NCBI GenBank assembly: GCA_023151115.1
Contig: JAKLJP010000018.1
Span: 1 to 64,000 of the forward strand
DNA: 64,000 bases
Reading direction: 5' to 3'
Source: Anaerolineae bacterium
GTDB lineage: Bacteria > Chloroflexota > Anaerolineae > 4572-78 > J111
Shown here: piece after piece, positions 43,290 to 51,350 of the stretch
Numbering within the stretch: the stretch's first letter is position 1
How the letters are laid out: each line of letters begins with the position of its first letter
Program-made: the position numbers and the translations under genes
The notes under the pieces: generated by a model
What the model was told of the DNA's origin: nothing
The model's input: the letters and a program-made list of their open reading frames with translations, nothing else
Databases searched by the model: none

Positions 43290-45424
43290 GCGCTGTTGCC
43301 GCTGAGGATGGGTAAAAGGGTCAGTGGTTTGGGATAGGGCAGACCGGCGAAGCGCTCGAAGGCGACCAGGGTGAGTAAAGTTCCGTTATCAAGAAGTTGC
43401 ACCCCGGATGGGTTGTTGGCGTCGCTCAGGGTGATAGGCAGACGGGCAGAGACATCCCAGGGATCGTCACGGCGGCTCAGGCCAACAGCATAAGCAAAAG
43501 CATTTTTATCGCCGGTCCACCAAGGGATGGTATTGACCCGCACCTGGCGCTGATCCCCAGCTTGCCAGCGCGAGGTAGGCCACCAGAAGAGGGCCGGCTG
43601 CGGGTAATCGGTTGCGCCAACCAGGTGGCCGGTCTCGTCGAGCAGATAGAGAAACAGGAAATAATCTTCGGCCGGTTTCTGCGGAATCTGAAAATAAAGG
43701 ATTACCTGCGGCTCCGTTTCCGAAGTCGCCAGGCGGCGGATTTCCGGCTTGACGCCGACCAGCTTCAAGCTATCGCCAAACATGGCATCAAAAGGCTGAG
43801 CGGCAGCGGACAGTGTGGTAAACTCGGTGAAGGTGAAAAGGTCATCGGAGATAGGAATGCGCGGGCCGCCTTTCTGCAGCAATAAATAGCCGTCTGTGGC
43901 GGCGGCAAAGCCAAACTCCGGCTCGATGGTCAGCCCGGTCAGCAAATCACCGTGAGCGTTGAAACGGTTGGGAAATTTGGGGTGGCTCAGGTCGAGCCAG
44001 ATGAAATCATAATCGGTCAACAAGGGACCGCTCCAGATGCCCAGTTGGTAGCGATGAGCCACGTAGGGAACCAACTGCGCCTGGGCCAATAGGCTGGCTT
44101 CAGCGGGGATGGTAACAGCCAACTGCCGGCCCAGATCATGATGCGGCGTCACTTCCGGCCACTCCTGCAATTGGGCCAGGGGAGAGTAACCGCGCAGATT
44201 GTGATAGATCAGAGAGGTGGCGAGAAGGATTAGGACTGCGGCTAAGGTTATAAAACGTGGTGCGTGGTGCGTGACACGTGACACGTAATACGTGATACGC
44301 GCCAGGCCGTCAATCGTGCCGAGCATAATAAAAGGCAGCATCGGGGCGGCGTAGTGCCAGGTTTCGAGTTGCCGGAGGGTGGGGTTTTGGCTCAGTAGAG
44401 AGAAGGCCAGCGAGGGCGCGGCCAGGACAAACAGGGGCAGGCCCAGCCAGGGCAGCAGCGCCAGGGGAATGGTAATCATCCCCAGAGCGGGAATACTGCC
44501 CGGTCGAAAAACCAGGGCCAGAACCTGATCGGGCTTGGTGAAAGGGGACAGAGCGATTTCAAGGGGGGTATGGCCTAACGTTTCAAACCAGGCGGCATAG
44601 ATAGATTGGCCGCCCGCCGTGCGAAAAGCTGGAATAATCACCTGAAAGGTCACATAAAACCAGACCAGCCCCACCAGAATCAGGCTGACGCCTTCCCCCC
44701 AGCGCCGGCGCAGGAATAACAGGTACAACCCAATCATCAAGACATGCAGCGAGATGTCTTCTTTGGTCGAAAGAGCAAGGAGGAAGAAGACGGAGGATAG
44801 AACGTTGAACGTTGAACGTTGAACGTTGAACGTTGAACGTTGAACGTTGGCTGGCTCTTCCGGCCAGAGCCAGAAACTGACGCCTTGCGCGGCCAGGGCG
44901 CGATCCAGAAAGTAAATGGCCGAAAGTAGAAAGAAGGGGGCGAAGGTGACGGCGTGAAAATCGAACAGGGTCACGGCTTCGGTGGCGGGCAATAAAAAAA
45001 AGGCCAGCACGACGGCCAGGGCAGCCCACTCGCTGCGCAAGCGGCGGTTGGCCAGGGCGTAAAGGGGCAGCGCGGTGAGACTCAGCCCGGCCACTTGCAG
45101 CCACAGCAGGGTACGCGGGTCGGGCCAGAGGGCGTACAAGGGCACAATAAGAAACAGAATTGGCTCGACGTGAGTGGCCCAACGAATGGGGCCGTTATCT
45201 TCGATGATCGAGACAGCAAAATCACGACCCTGGATAAAATTCCACAAGGGCTGGATATACACGCCAACATCGAAAGCACCGGTCTCGAAGGCCAGATGGC
45301 GCTGGTTGGCGTAGAGGCCGAAGTAAATGAAGTTAACCAACATCAGGGCGATGAGCAGGAGGCGAGGAGGCGACGCGAAGCGGGCAAGAAAGCCAGGAGC
45401 ATTAGATTGTAAATGTGTCGCCAT
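43268..45424 (-). CDS. DUF2079-type membrane protein
   Basis: 718 residues. The N-terminus LALMLVNFIYFG-like span and then FETGAFDVGVYIQPLWNFIQ and HVEPILFLIVPLYALWPDPR are the DUF2079 pattern; about nine membrane spans reach residue 400. The C-terminal part is extracytoplasmic, with a beta unit (VILYFQIPQKPAEDYFLFLY). Probably a GT-C fold sugar transferase. Two in-frame repeats: NVQRSTFNVQRSTF at about residues 193-208 and YYVSRVTHHAPRF further on. Start overlaps the upstream stop by one base (TAATG). C-terminal residues come from a GCTACCT repeat. Confidence 0.8.
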   Translation of the reverse strand: MATHLQSNAPGFLARFASPPRLLLIALMLVNFIYFGLYANQRHLAFETGAFDVGVYIQPLWNFIQGRDFAVSIIEDNGPIRWATHVEPILFLIVPLYALWPDPRTLLWLQVAGLSLTALPLYALANRRLRSEWAALAVVLAFFLLPATEAVTLFDFHAVTFAPFFLLSAIYFLDRALAAQGVSFWLWPEEPANVQRSTFNVQRSTFNVLSSVFFLLALSTKEDISLHVLMIGLYLLFLRRRWGEGVSLILVGLVWFYVTFQVIIPAFRTAGGQSIYAAWFETLGHTPLEIALSPFTKPDQVLALVFRPGSIPALGMITIPLALLPWLGLPLFVLAAPSLAFSLLSQNPTLRQLETWHYAAPMLPFIMLGTIDGLARITYYVSRVTHHAPRFITLAAVLILLATSLIYHNLRGYSPLAQLQEWPEVTPHHDLGRQLAVTIPAEASLLAQAQLVPYVAHRYQLGIWSGPLLTDYDFIWLDLSHPKFPNRFNAHGDLLTGLTIEPEFGFAAATDGYLLLQKGGPRIPISDDLFTFTEFTTLSAAAQPFDAMFGDSLKLVGVKPEIRRLATSETEPQVILYFQIPQKPAEDYFLFLYLLDETGHLVGATDYPQPALFWWPTSRWQAGDQRQVRVNTIPWWTGDKNAFAYAVGLSRRDDPWDVSARLPITLSDANNPSGVQLLDNGTLLTLVAFERFAGLPYPKPLTLLPILSGNSAQVAGSK
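44253..44303. repeat. TGCGTGG/ACGTGAC-word repeat inside the DUF2079 gene
   Basis: AACGTGGTGCGTGGTGCGTG then ACACGTGACACGTAATACGTG, read in frame as ARITYYVSRVTHHAPRFI. Confidence 0.85.
44801..44849. repeat. AACGTTG heptamer array inside the DUF2079 gene
   Basis: Seven perfect AACGTTG units in a row (49 bp). Read in frame with a seven-residue period as NVQRSTFNVQRSTFNV, in a cytoplasmic or external loop. Confidence 0.93.
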
Positions 45425-48400
45425 TACTCCACCGTTAAGCCCGGTAGCAAAACTTTATCATCCTGAGGGCAGGAATCAGCAGCGCAGTCTGAACTCATAA
45501 CCGGCAGACGCTGGCCGGTATTGGAATTATACAGTCCAATTTCAATTTGGTAATTTCCGGGCGGCGCGTTGGGAGCGATAGGTATGGTGTAGGCGTCGGT
45601 AATGTACTCGCCGGGCAGCCAGCCGGTGGTGGGGAACACGCCTGCACCGGGAGGTTGATCAACCTGACCGTACAGCAAGCCGTCCGGGCCAATCAGGTGA
45701 ATAAAAGCCGTATAATTTTGGTCAAACTCGGCCTCAGCCCGCCAGTAGAGTTGAGCGGCCAGGGTATCGCCCGCTTTTAGTTTTAGCAGCGCCGGCCCTG
45801 AGGCTGTTTCCGACTGCCCCTCTGCCGGACGTGGATTTAAGACATCAAGGCCGACCAGGGTAGCCTGTCCATTAAAATCAACGCCAAGCTTGACGTGCGG
45901 CTGGGGCGGGTCGAAGATGCGCGGCCAGCCCTCAATTTGAAAATCGCCGATGGGCAGGATGGCAACTTCAGCCTTAGCGCCTTCGGTCAGCCGCAGCCGG
46001 AGTTTGTACAAACCCGGTTCAAAAGTCGGCGGGATGCGGGCCGACAACCAGCCGCGCAGCAGTTCGCCGGAGTGCCAGCGACTGGTGGAATAATCGCCGG
46101 CCAGGCCCACCGGCTCAGACAGGGGCCATTCGTCATCACCTTCGCCTGACTTGACGACCAGGGTCATGGCCAGATTGTCGGGCAGCGGCTTGTCGCCTGC
46201 CTGCCAAAGCAGCGAAGCCCCCACCGGCTCGCCGGAGCGAACCGTTTGGCCGGGCAGCGTTTCAAACCCGACCAGGGTCAGGCCAGGTAATAATTCCTGT
46301 TTGACCGGCAGCGCCACTTCCACAGTGGCGGGGTCAACCGGCTTTTGGGCCGGGGCGACGGTAAAATCAGCCAAAGTTACCAGCCCGGCCTGCGCCGGGG
46401 TGTCGCTGCTCACCGGCAGCCGGGATTGGGACTCCTCGCCGTAAACGGCCAGACGGAGGGTGTAGCTTCCGGGTGGGGTGGCCGGAGGGATAGGGATGAG
46501 GAAATAACTGCTTTCGGCAGCCTCGAGAGGCCATTGGGCGCTGCCGACCTGCAAAATGTTGCTTTGCAGCAGCTTATCAATTTGGGTGACAAGCTGGCCG
46601 GCCTTGGTGTAAACCTGGGCGGAAACTTTGAGGTTTTCGGCGTGGTCGGCTGTTTTTTGCCAGGCCAGGCGCAGCCAGAGCAAATCATTGCTGTGGGCCT
46701 GCGGATCGGCCACGTGAGCTACCTCCCCGGCGTCGCCGAGGGCATAGCCGGTCAGGCGAAGCTGGCCGCCAAAATCAATAGCGGTTGGGGTTAAGTTTTC
46801 GGCGGCCTCAAAATCGGGGGCCAGCGTTTCCAGGACATAGGTTGAAATATCAAAATATTCAAAGGTATCGGTACGTTCGTAGCGGCCATATTTTTCCAGG
46901 TAGTAGGGCAAAACCTGCTTGGGGTCGGCCCCGGTGTGCTTCGACGTTTTCCACTTGACCAGCCGCAGCGTGGTGTGTTCGGCGGCGGCGCGGGTCAAAT
47001 CGGCGGGCAAGGTGGTTTCGTCGTCAACCACCCAATAGTGGGCGGCAGGCGGTTGGGCCAGTTCGGTCAGAAAGTCGGTGGTAAAGTTGCGGGCAATATC
47101 GCCGGCGGCAGTGTTGCGCGGCAAGATAAAAGCTACGGCGTCGCTCGGCTCGCGGTTGATCTCCTCGGCCATCTTGACCGCGTAAACATGATAGGCGGCC
47201 TGGGCGTCATTGGTTTGCGGGAAAATATAAAAATAGCGGTAGAGGCTCTGGGCGGTGGCCTGCCAGAAGGTCCAGGCTAAGGCTAAGGCTAAGGCTAAGG
47301 CAACGCCGCGAGTCAACCAGTTGAAATTACCCGGTCGCAGTCGAGGACGCAGCCAGCGTTGACTCATAAACCACAGGGTTTCAAACAGCCAGATGACAAA
47401 AATAGCCGCCAAAATGTAAACAGGGGTGGTGGCGCCAATGGTGCGGAGATTGTGCGGAATGATATCCGGCGAGAGGATACTGGGCAGTAACATCACCGCC
47501 AGCCAGAGCACCGCAAAAAGATAAACTGCCTGTCCCCGCAGGCCGCGCCACAAGGCAATGAGAAAGCCCAAAAAGACAGCCAGCCCTACCGGCGCGGGAA
47601 TAGCAAGCTGCGGCGGCTGGCCAATGAGCCAGGATAAGGAGATACCATACGCGCCAAAATTGCCCACAATGCTGCGCCAGAGCAAGCCCCAGGGGTCGCC
47701 GCGATTGATTTGGGGATTGAGAAAAATGGCCTGGCTGACCCGTGTTGTGCCTGGCTCGAGTTCGGGCCGGGTGAGCAGCACAAAAACGAGGGGCAGCAGC
47801 AGCAGCGCCGCCGTTAAGCCGGCGGCAAAAAGCTGCCGGAAGTGGCTGGTCAAATAGGCTTGCGGCGGGACCAAAGATTTTAGATTTTTAGAAAACGATG
47901 AAGATTCTCCTAATTTGCGCCAAAAAATGACAATCAGCCATTGGGCGATAAAAAACGCGGCATAAAATGGCGGGGCAAAGACGCCGGAGAGATAAATATA
48001 CATCAACGCGCCCAGAAAAATACCACTGACCACAAAAGGCCACAATCGGGTTAGCTGGAAGTAAGTATCAGTCGTTGGCAGTCGGCGGTCGGCGGCCTGC
48101 CCTGAGCCTGTCGAATGGGTCGGCGGTCGGCCATTCAGCCCCAACCACAGAAAATAAACCGAGGGTAATAACAGAAAGGGCACCCCAATGCCGGCAAAAA
48201 CTACCCGGCTGGCCTGGATGTGCCACAGTGACACCGCCAGCCCCAGCGTGGACAGTCCGGCCAACAGCCGGGCGCGGGTCAACCCTTCTGAACGAAACAG
48301 TTCGCGCACGGCCCAATAATTGACCAGCACACTGACTACCCCGGCCCAAGCGGCGATACCACGAGCGGCGGCAATCGAAGGGCCGAATAAATAGAAAGAC

Positions 48401-48642
48401 GCGGCCACAAAATAAAAACCGAGCGAGCCGGCGCCGCCCTGGCCTTCATAAGAGTATCTAAAACCCTCGCGTAGGGTGGTCAGCCCACCCATGGCCCCCA
48501 CCGCCTCATCGGAATTGAAGCCGGGGGGAACCGTTTCTAATTGCCAATAGCGCAAAAAAGCGGCCAGAGCAACAAGGGCCAGCAACACCGCCCACTCTAG
48601 CCAGAGCATCCAGCGCCGTTCAAATTGTTTTTCTGCTAACAA
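45424..48642 (-). CDS. ArnT-like giant membrane glycosyltransferase with C-terminal beta domains
   Basis: 1072 residues. LRYWQLETVPPGFNSDEAVG holds the acidic pair of the first external loop in GT-C enzymes (GT39/83 type), followed by about eleven spans to 470. The C-terminal 550 residues have three beta units, the last with PNAPPGNYQIEIGLYNSNTG. It probably transfers sugars from polyprenyl carriers outside the membrane. In frame repeats: an ALALALALA run and GRPPTHSTGSGQAADRR. First gene of the operon, with the next starting inside its stop codon. Confidence 0.78.
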   Translation of the reverse strand: MLAEKQFERRWMLWLEWAVLLALVALAAFLRYWQLETVPPGFNSDEAVGAMGGLTTLREGFRYSYEGQGGAGSLGFYFVAASFYLFGPSIAAARGIAAWAGVVSVLVNYWAVRELFRSEGLTRARLLAGLSTLGLAVSLWHIQASRVVFAGIGVPFLLLPSVYFLWLGLNGRPPTHSTGSGQAADRRLPTTDTYFQLTRLWPFVVSGIFLGALMYIYLSGVFAPPFYAAFFIAQWLIVIFWRKLGESSSFSKNLKSLVPPQAYLTSHFRQLFAAGLTAALLLLPLVFVLLTRPELEPGTTRVSQAIFLNPQINRGDPWGLLWRSIVGNFGAYGISLSWLIGQPPQLAIPAPVGLAVFLGFLIALWRGLRGQAVYLFAVLWLAVMLLPSILSPDIIPHNLRTIGATTPVYILAAIFVIWLFETLWFMSQRWLRPRLRPGNFNWLTRGVALALALALAWTFWQATAQSLYRYFYIFPQTNDAQAAYHVYAVKMAEEINREPSDAVAFILPRNTAAGDIARNFTTDFLTELAQPPAAHYWVVDDETTLPADLTRAAAEHTTLRLVKWKTSKHTGADPKQVLPYYLEKYGRYERTDTFEYFDISTYVLETLAPDFEAAENLTPTAIDFGGQLRLTGYALGDAGEVAHVADPQAHSNDLLWLRLAWQKTADHAENLKVSAQVYTKAGQLVTQIDKLLQSNILQVGSAQWPLEAAESSYFLIPIPPATPPGSYTLRLAVYGEESQSRLPVSSDTPAQAGLVTLADFTVAPAQKPVDPATVEVALPVKQELLPGLTLVGFETLPGQTVRSGEPVGASLLWQAGDKPLPDNLAMTLVVKSGEGDDEWPLSEPVGLAGDYSTSRWHSGELLRGWLSARIPPTFEPGLYKLRLRLTEGAKAEVAILPIGDFQIEGWPRIFDPPQPHVKLGVDFNGQATLVGLDVLNPRPAEGQSETASGPALLKLKAGDTLAAQLYWRAEAEFDQNYTAFIHLIGPDGLLYGQVDQPPGAGVFPTTGWLPGEYITDAYTIPIAPNAPPGNYQIEIGLYNSNTGQRLPVMSSDCAADSCPQDDKVLLPGLTVE
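47274..47301. repeat. AGGCTA-word array inside the ArnT-like gene
   Basis: AGGCTAAGGCTAAGGCTAAG, a six-base period, read in frame as LALALALA in a membrane span. Same words as the hairpin at 5771-5827. Confidence 0.9.
48070..48131. repeat. CGGTCGGC words with embedded CCTGAGCCTGTCGAA inside the ArnT-like gene
   Basis: AGTCGTTGGCAGTCGGCGGT runs into CCTGCCCTGAGCCTGTCGAA and back into GTCGGCGGTCGGCC. The inner word is a widespread dispersed repeat. Read in frame as PPTHSTGSGQAADRRLPTTD. Confidence 0.88.
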
Positions 48643-48664
48643 AGATACTGCTCCATCAACAACT

Positions 48665-48688
48665 AGCCCGCCCCAAGACGGGCGGGCT
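48665..48688. terminator. GC-rich hairpin in the divergent gap
   Basis: AGCCCGCCC and GGGCGGGCT pair around six bases, 22 bp upstream of the minus-strand operon. No T run; could act in regulation instead. Confidence 0.5.
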
Positions 48689-48698
48689 GTGGCTAAAG

Positions 48699-48704
48699 TA
48701 TAAT
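48699..48704 (+). promoter_or_regulatory. Possible -10 box (TATAAT) upstream of the CBM48 gene
   Basis: A perfect TATAAT in AAAGTATAATAGTC. No good -35 is seen. It would give a 5' leader of about 220 nt before the CBM48 start. Confidence 0.35.
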
Positions 48705-48744
48705 AGTCTATCTAGGTAGAGTTGGCAAAAATGAACAAAAAGGC

Positions 48745-48919
48745 ATGAGCCAGTTATTCCCGGCCTCTGATCTGCCGGAACACATTAATTATTTTGAATC
48801 TTCCGGTAAAGAAATTTGCCAAAGCTAAAGCCTTCGATTATATTGATTTCGTTAATAACCATTCAAAGCGTCAGTGCCTTAGAATCAACGGCGATGTGCA
48901 GGATGACGTTGCAGCATAA
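48745..48919 (+). pseudogene. Possible frameshifted small gene
   Basis: From the ATG at 48745 the frame gives LFPASDLPEHINYFESSGKE and stops at codon 28. A second frame, open through the same place, ends KAFDYIDFVNNHSKRQCLRI and then NGDVQDDVAA. Joining them at about 48820 gives a plausible small protein of about 60 residues. No family recognised; it could also be chance in a leader. Confidence 0.3.
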
Positions 48920-48928
48920 GGAGAACCA

Positions 48929-49231
48929 ATGTTAAACAAAAAATTTATCAAATCCAAAAAGACTTGCCAGGTCACCTTCTTTTTACCGGAAGAGGTCGCT
49001 GCTCAGCGCGCCAGTGTGGTCGGCGAATTTAACGGCTGGGACGCCACCAAGAATCCCATGAGCAAGGTCAAAGGGGTTTGGAAAGCTACGGTTGAAGTAG
49101 ATCAGGGCCGCGAGTACCAGTATCGCTATTTTGTCAACGATGGCGAGTGGTACAACGACCCCCAGGCCGATAAGTATGTCCCCAACAACGTTGACGGCGA
49201 CAATTCCGTTGTGGTCACTTATAACAACTAA
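48929..49231 (+). CDS. Stand-alone CBM48/AMPK-type glycogen-binding domain protein
   Basis: 100 residues, one early-set beta domain: CQVTFFLPEEVAAQRASVVG, EFNGWDATKNPMSKVKGVW, YQYRYFVNDGEWYNDPQADK. The aromatic residues in GEFNGWD and the EWYNDP stretch are those that touch alpha-glucans in the family. No catalytic domain is attached, so it may recruit partners to glycogen or be regulatory. Good ribosome site (TAAGGAGA). An intrinsic terminator follows it, so it is probably transcribed alone. Confidence 0.88.
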   Translation: MLNKKFIKSKKTCQVTFFLPEEVAAQRASVVGEFNGWDATKNPMSKVKGVWKATVEVDQGREYQYRYFVNDGEWYNDPQADKYVPNNVDGDNSVVVTYNN

Positions 49232-49260
49232 GCCAAAAGCAATTTATTTTTACCAGGAAG

Positions 49261-49290
49261 CGTCCCATTTCGATGGGACGTTTCTTTTTT
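49261..49290 (+). terminator. Intrinsic terminator after the CBM48 gene
   Basis: CGTCCCAT, TTCG, ATGGGACG followed by TTTCTTTTTT, 30 bp after the stop. Confidence 0.88.
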
Positions 49291-49309
49291 AGCCAGCAGA
49301 GGTTGAACG

Positions 49310-51349
49310 ATGCGCATCGGCATTGACATCGGTGGGACTTTCACCGATTTTGTCTTATTTGACGAAGCTACGGGAACATTCCAGACTCAAAAAGCCCTCT
49401 CTACCCCCCACGACCCCGCCGAAGCCGTGCTGCATCAATTGTCAATAATCAATAATCAATTGTCAATTGTCAACGATAATTCTCCAACTTCCAACCAATC
49501 TTCTGCCCTCCACATTGTGCATGGTTCTACCGTAGCCACCAATGCCCTGCTGGAACGAAAGGGGGCTGTCACCGCGCTGGTCACTACCGAGGGATTCCGC
49601 GATGTGCTGGAAATTGGCCGCCAGAACCGGCCCGCTCTGTATGACCTGTTCAGCCGCCGCCCGCCGGCTCTAGTTCCGCCAGAACTGCGTTTTGAAGTGA
49701 CGGAACGGGTCAACTATCGCGGCCAGGTCATTCAGCCGCTTGACCCGGCCGCGCTGGAGCCGCTGATCGGGGAATTGCGGGCCGCCGGAGTCACGTCGGT
49801 GGCGGTCAGCCTACTTTTCTCTTTTCTCGCCCCTGAGCACGAAAAAGTGATTGCCAACCGGCTGCGGCAGGCCGGCTTTTTTGTCTCCCCCTCGCACGAA
49901 GTGCTGCCCGAGTTCCGCGAGTACGAACGAACCAGCACCACCGTGGTCAACGCTTATGTCTCGCCGGTGATGGATCGCTATCTGGGCCGGCTGGAACGAG
50001 AGAGCGGCGCCGCCGATTTTCGGGTCATGCAATCCAACGGCGGCAGTATTTCGGCAGCTCAGGCCAGGCGCGAGGCCGTGCGCTGCGTCTTGTCCGGCCC
50101 GGCCGGAGGAGTGGTTGGAGCGCGTTACGTGGCCGAGGCAGCCGGTTTTAGCCAATTGCTCACCTTTGATATGGGCGGCACCTCAACCGATGTTTCACTC
50201 TGCGCCGGCCGCGCCCAGATAACCACCGAAGCAGAAATCGGCGGCCTGCCCATCCGCATCCCGATCATTGATATTCACACCGTCGGCTCCGGCGGTGGTT
50301 CCATTGCCTACGTGGATGCCGGCGGCGCGCTGCGCGTGGGGCCGCAGAGCGCGGGGGCCGTCCCTGGCCCGGTCTGCTATGGGCGCGGCGGCCGGCAGCC
50401 CACCGTCACCGACGCCAACTTGATTTTGGGCCGCCTGGCCGCCGATCACTTTCTGGGTGGACGGATGGCCCTGGATCTGTCCACTACAGAAGCAACATTG
50501 GACCAACTGGCCCAGGAAGCAGGTTTACCCCTCAAGCCGGGTCTGACTCCGGCCCAGACTGCCGCATTGGGTGTGATTGCTGTCGTCAATGCTCACATGG
50601 AGCGCGCCTTGCGGGTCATCTCGGTGCAGCGCGGTTATGATCCCCGCGACTTTACCCTGGTGTCCTTTGGCGGCGCAGGCGGTCTGCATGCCGCCGACCT
50701 GGCCCGCAGCCTGGGTATCCCTCGTGTGCTGATTCCGCCCAATGCCGCCACCCTATCGGCCTTTGGTATGCTCGCCGCCGACGTAGTCAAAGATTACGCC
50801 CAAACCATCATGCGTTCCGGCGACACGCCCTCCGCCGAATTAGAGGCGCTCATGGCCCTGCTGGTCGAACACGGGCTGGCCGACATCGCCGCCGAAGGCG
50901 TGCCGCCAGAGCAAATCAGCCTTGAGCCGCTGCTGGACATGCGTTATCGCGGCCAATCCTATGAACTAACCGTGCCCTTCACCCCTACCTTTACGGCTGA
51001 CTTTCACACCGTCCATGCCCGCGCCTACGGCTACAGCGAACCGAGCGTTCCGGTCGAGGTGGTCAATGTGCGGCTGCGGGCCACCGGTCATCTGCCCCGC
51101 CCGCCCCTGACCCCGCTTCCTGTTCAGGCCCAGCCGACGCCTGCGCCGTTTGAGACTCGTCAAGTCATTTTGGCCGATGGCCCGGCAGAGACTCCTTTTT
51201 ACGAAGGCAAGGCCTTGCAGCCTAGCCACCATCTGGTTGGCCCGGCGGTGATTGTTCACCCTGATACGACAGTATTTCTTGGGCCGGAGGATAGGCTGCA
51301 AGTGGATTCGTATCGCAATTTGGTAGTGGCAGTAGGGGGCAGGTTGTGA
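49310..51349 (+). CDS. hyuA: Hydantoinase A / 5-oxoprolinase-type subunit
   Basis: 679 residues. The actin-like ATPase start MRIGIDIGGTFTDFVLFDEA, STVATNALLERKGA, SGPAGGVVGARYVAEAAGF, FDMGGTSTDVSLC and VSFGGAGGLHAADLARSLGI are all hallmarks of the HyuA/HydA family. It uses ATP to open hydantoin or 5-oxoproline rings with the B subunit encoded next. Residues about 42-64 (LSIINNQLSIVNDN...) are an inserted CAATTGT-word repeat that sits between conserved blocks. Stop and next start are one base apart. Confidence 0.9.
   Translation: MRIGIDIGGTFTDFVLFDEATGTFQTQKALSTPHDPAEAVLHQLSIINNQLSIVNDNSPTSNQSSALHIVHGSTVATNALLERKGAVTALVTTEGFRDVLEIGRQNRPALYDLFSRRPPALVPPELRFEVTERVNYRGQVIQPLDPAALEPLIGELRAAGVTSVAVSLLFSFLAPEHEKVIANRLRQAGFFVSPSHEVLPEFREYERTSTTVVNAYVSPVMDRYLGRLERESGAADFRVMQSNGGSISAAQARREAVRCVLSGPAGGVVGARYVAEAAGFSQLLTFDMGGTSTDVSLCAGRAQITTEAEIGGLPIRIPIIDIHTVGSGGGSIAYVDAGGALRVGPQSAGAVPGPVCYGRGGRQPTVTDANLILGRLAADHFLGGRMALDLSTTEATLDQLAQEAGLPLKPGLTPAQTAALGVIAVVNAHMERALRVISVQRGYDPRDFTLVSFGGAGGLHAADLARSLGIPRVLIPPNAATLSAFGMLAADVVKDYAQTIMRSGDTPSAELEALMALLVEHGLADIAAEGVPPEQISLEPLLDMRYRGQSYELTVPFTPTFTADFHTVHARAYGYSEPSVPVEVVNVRLRATGHLPRPPLTPLPVQAQPTPAPFETRQVILADGPAETPFYEGKALQPSHHLVGPAVIVHPDTTVFLGPEDRLQVDSYRNLVVAVGGRL
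49435..49473. repeat. CAATTGT-word repeat inside hyuA
   Basis: TCAATTGTCAATAATCAATA followed by ATCAATTGTCAATTGTC; read in frame as LSIINNQLSIVN. Same words near 63763-63930. Confidence 0.9.
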
Positions 51350-51350
51350 A

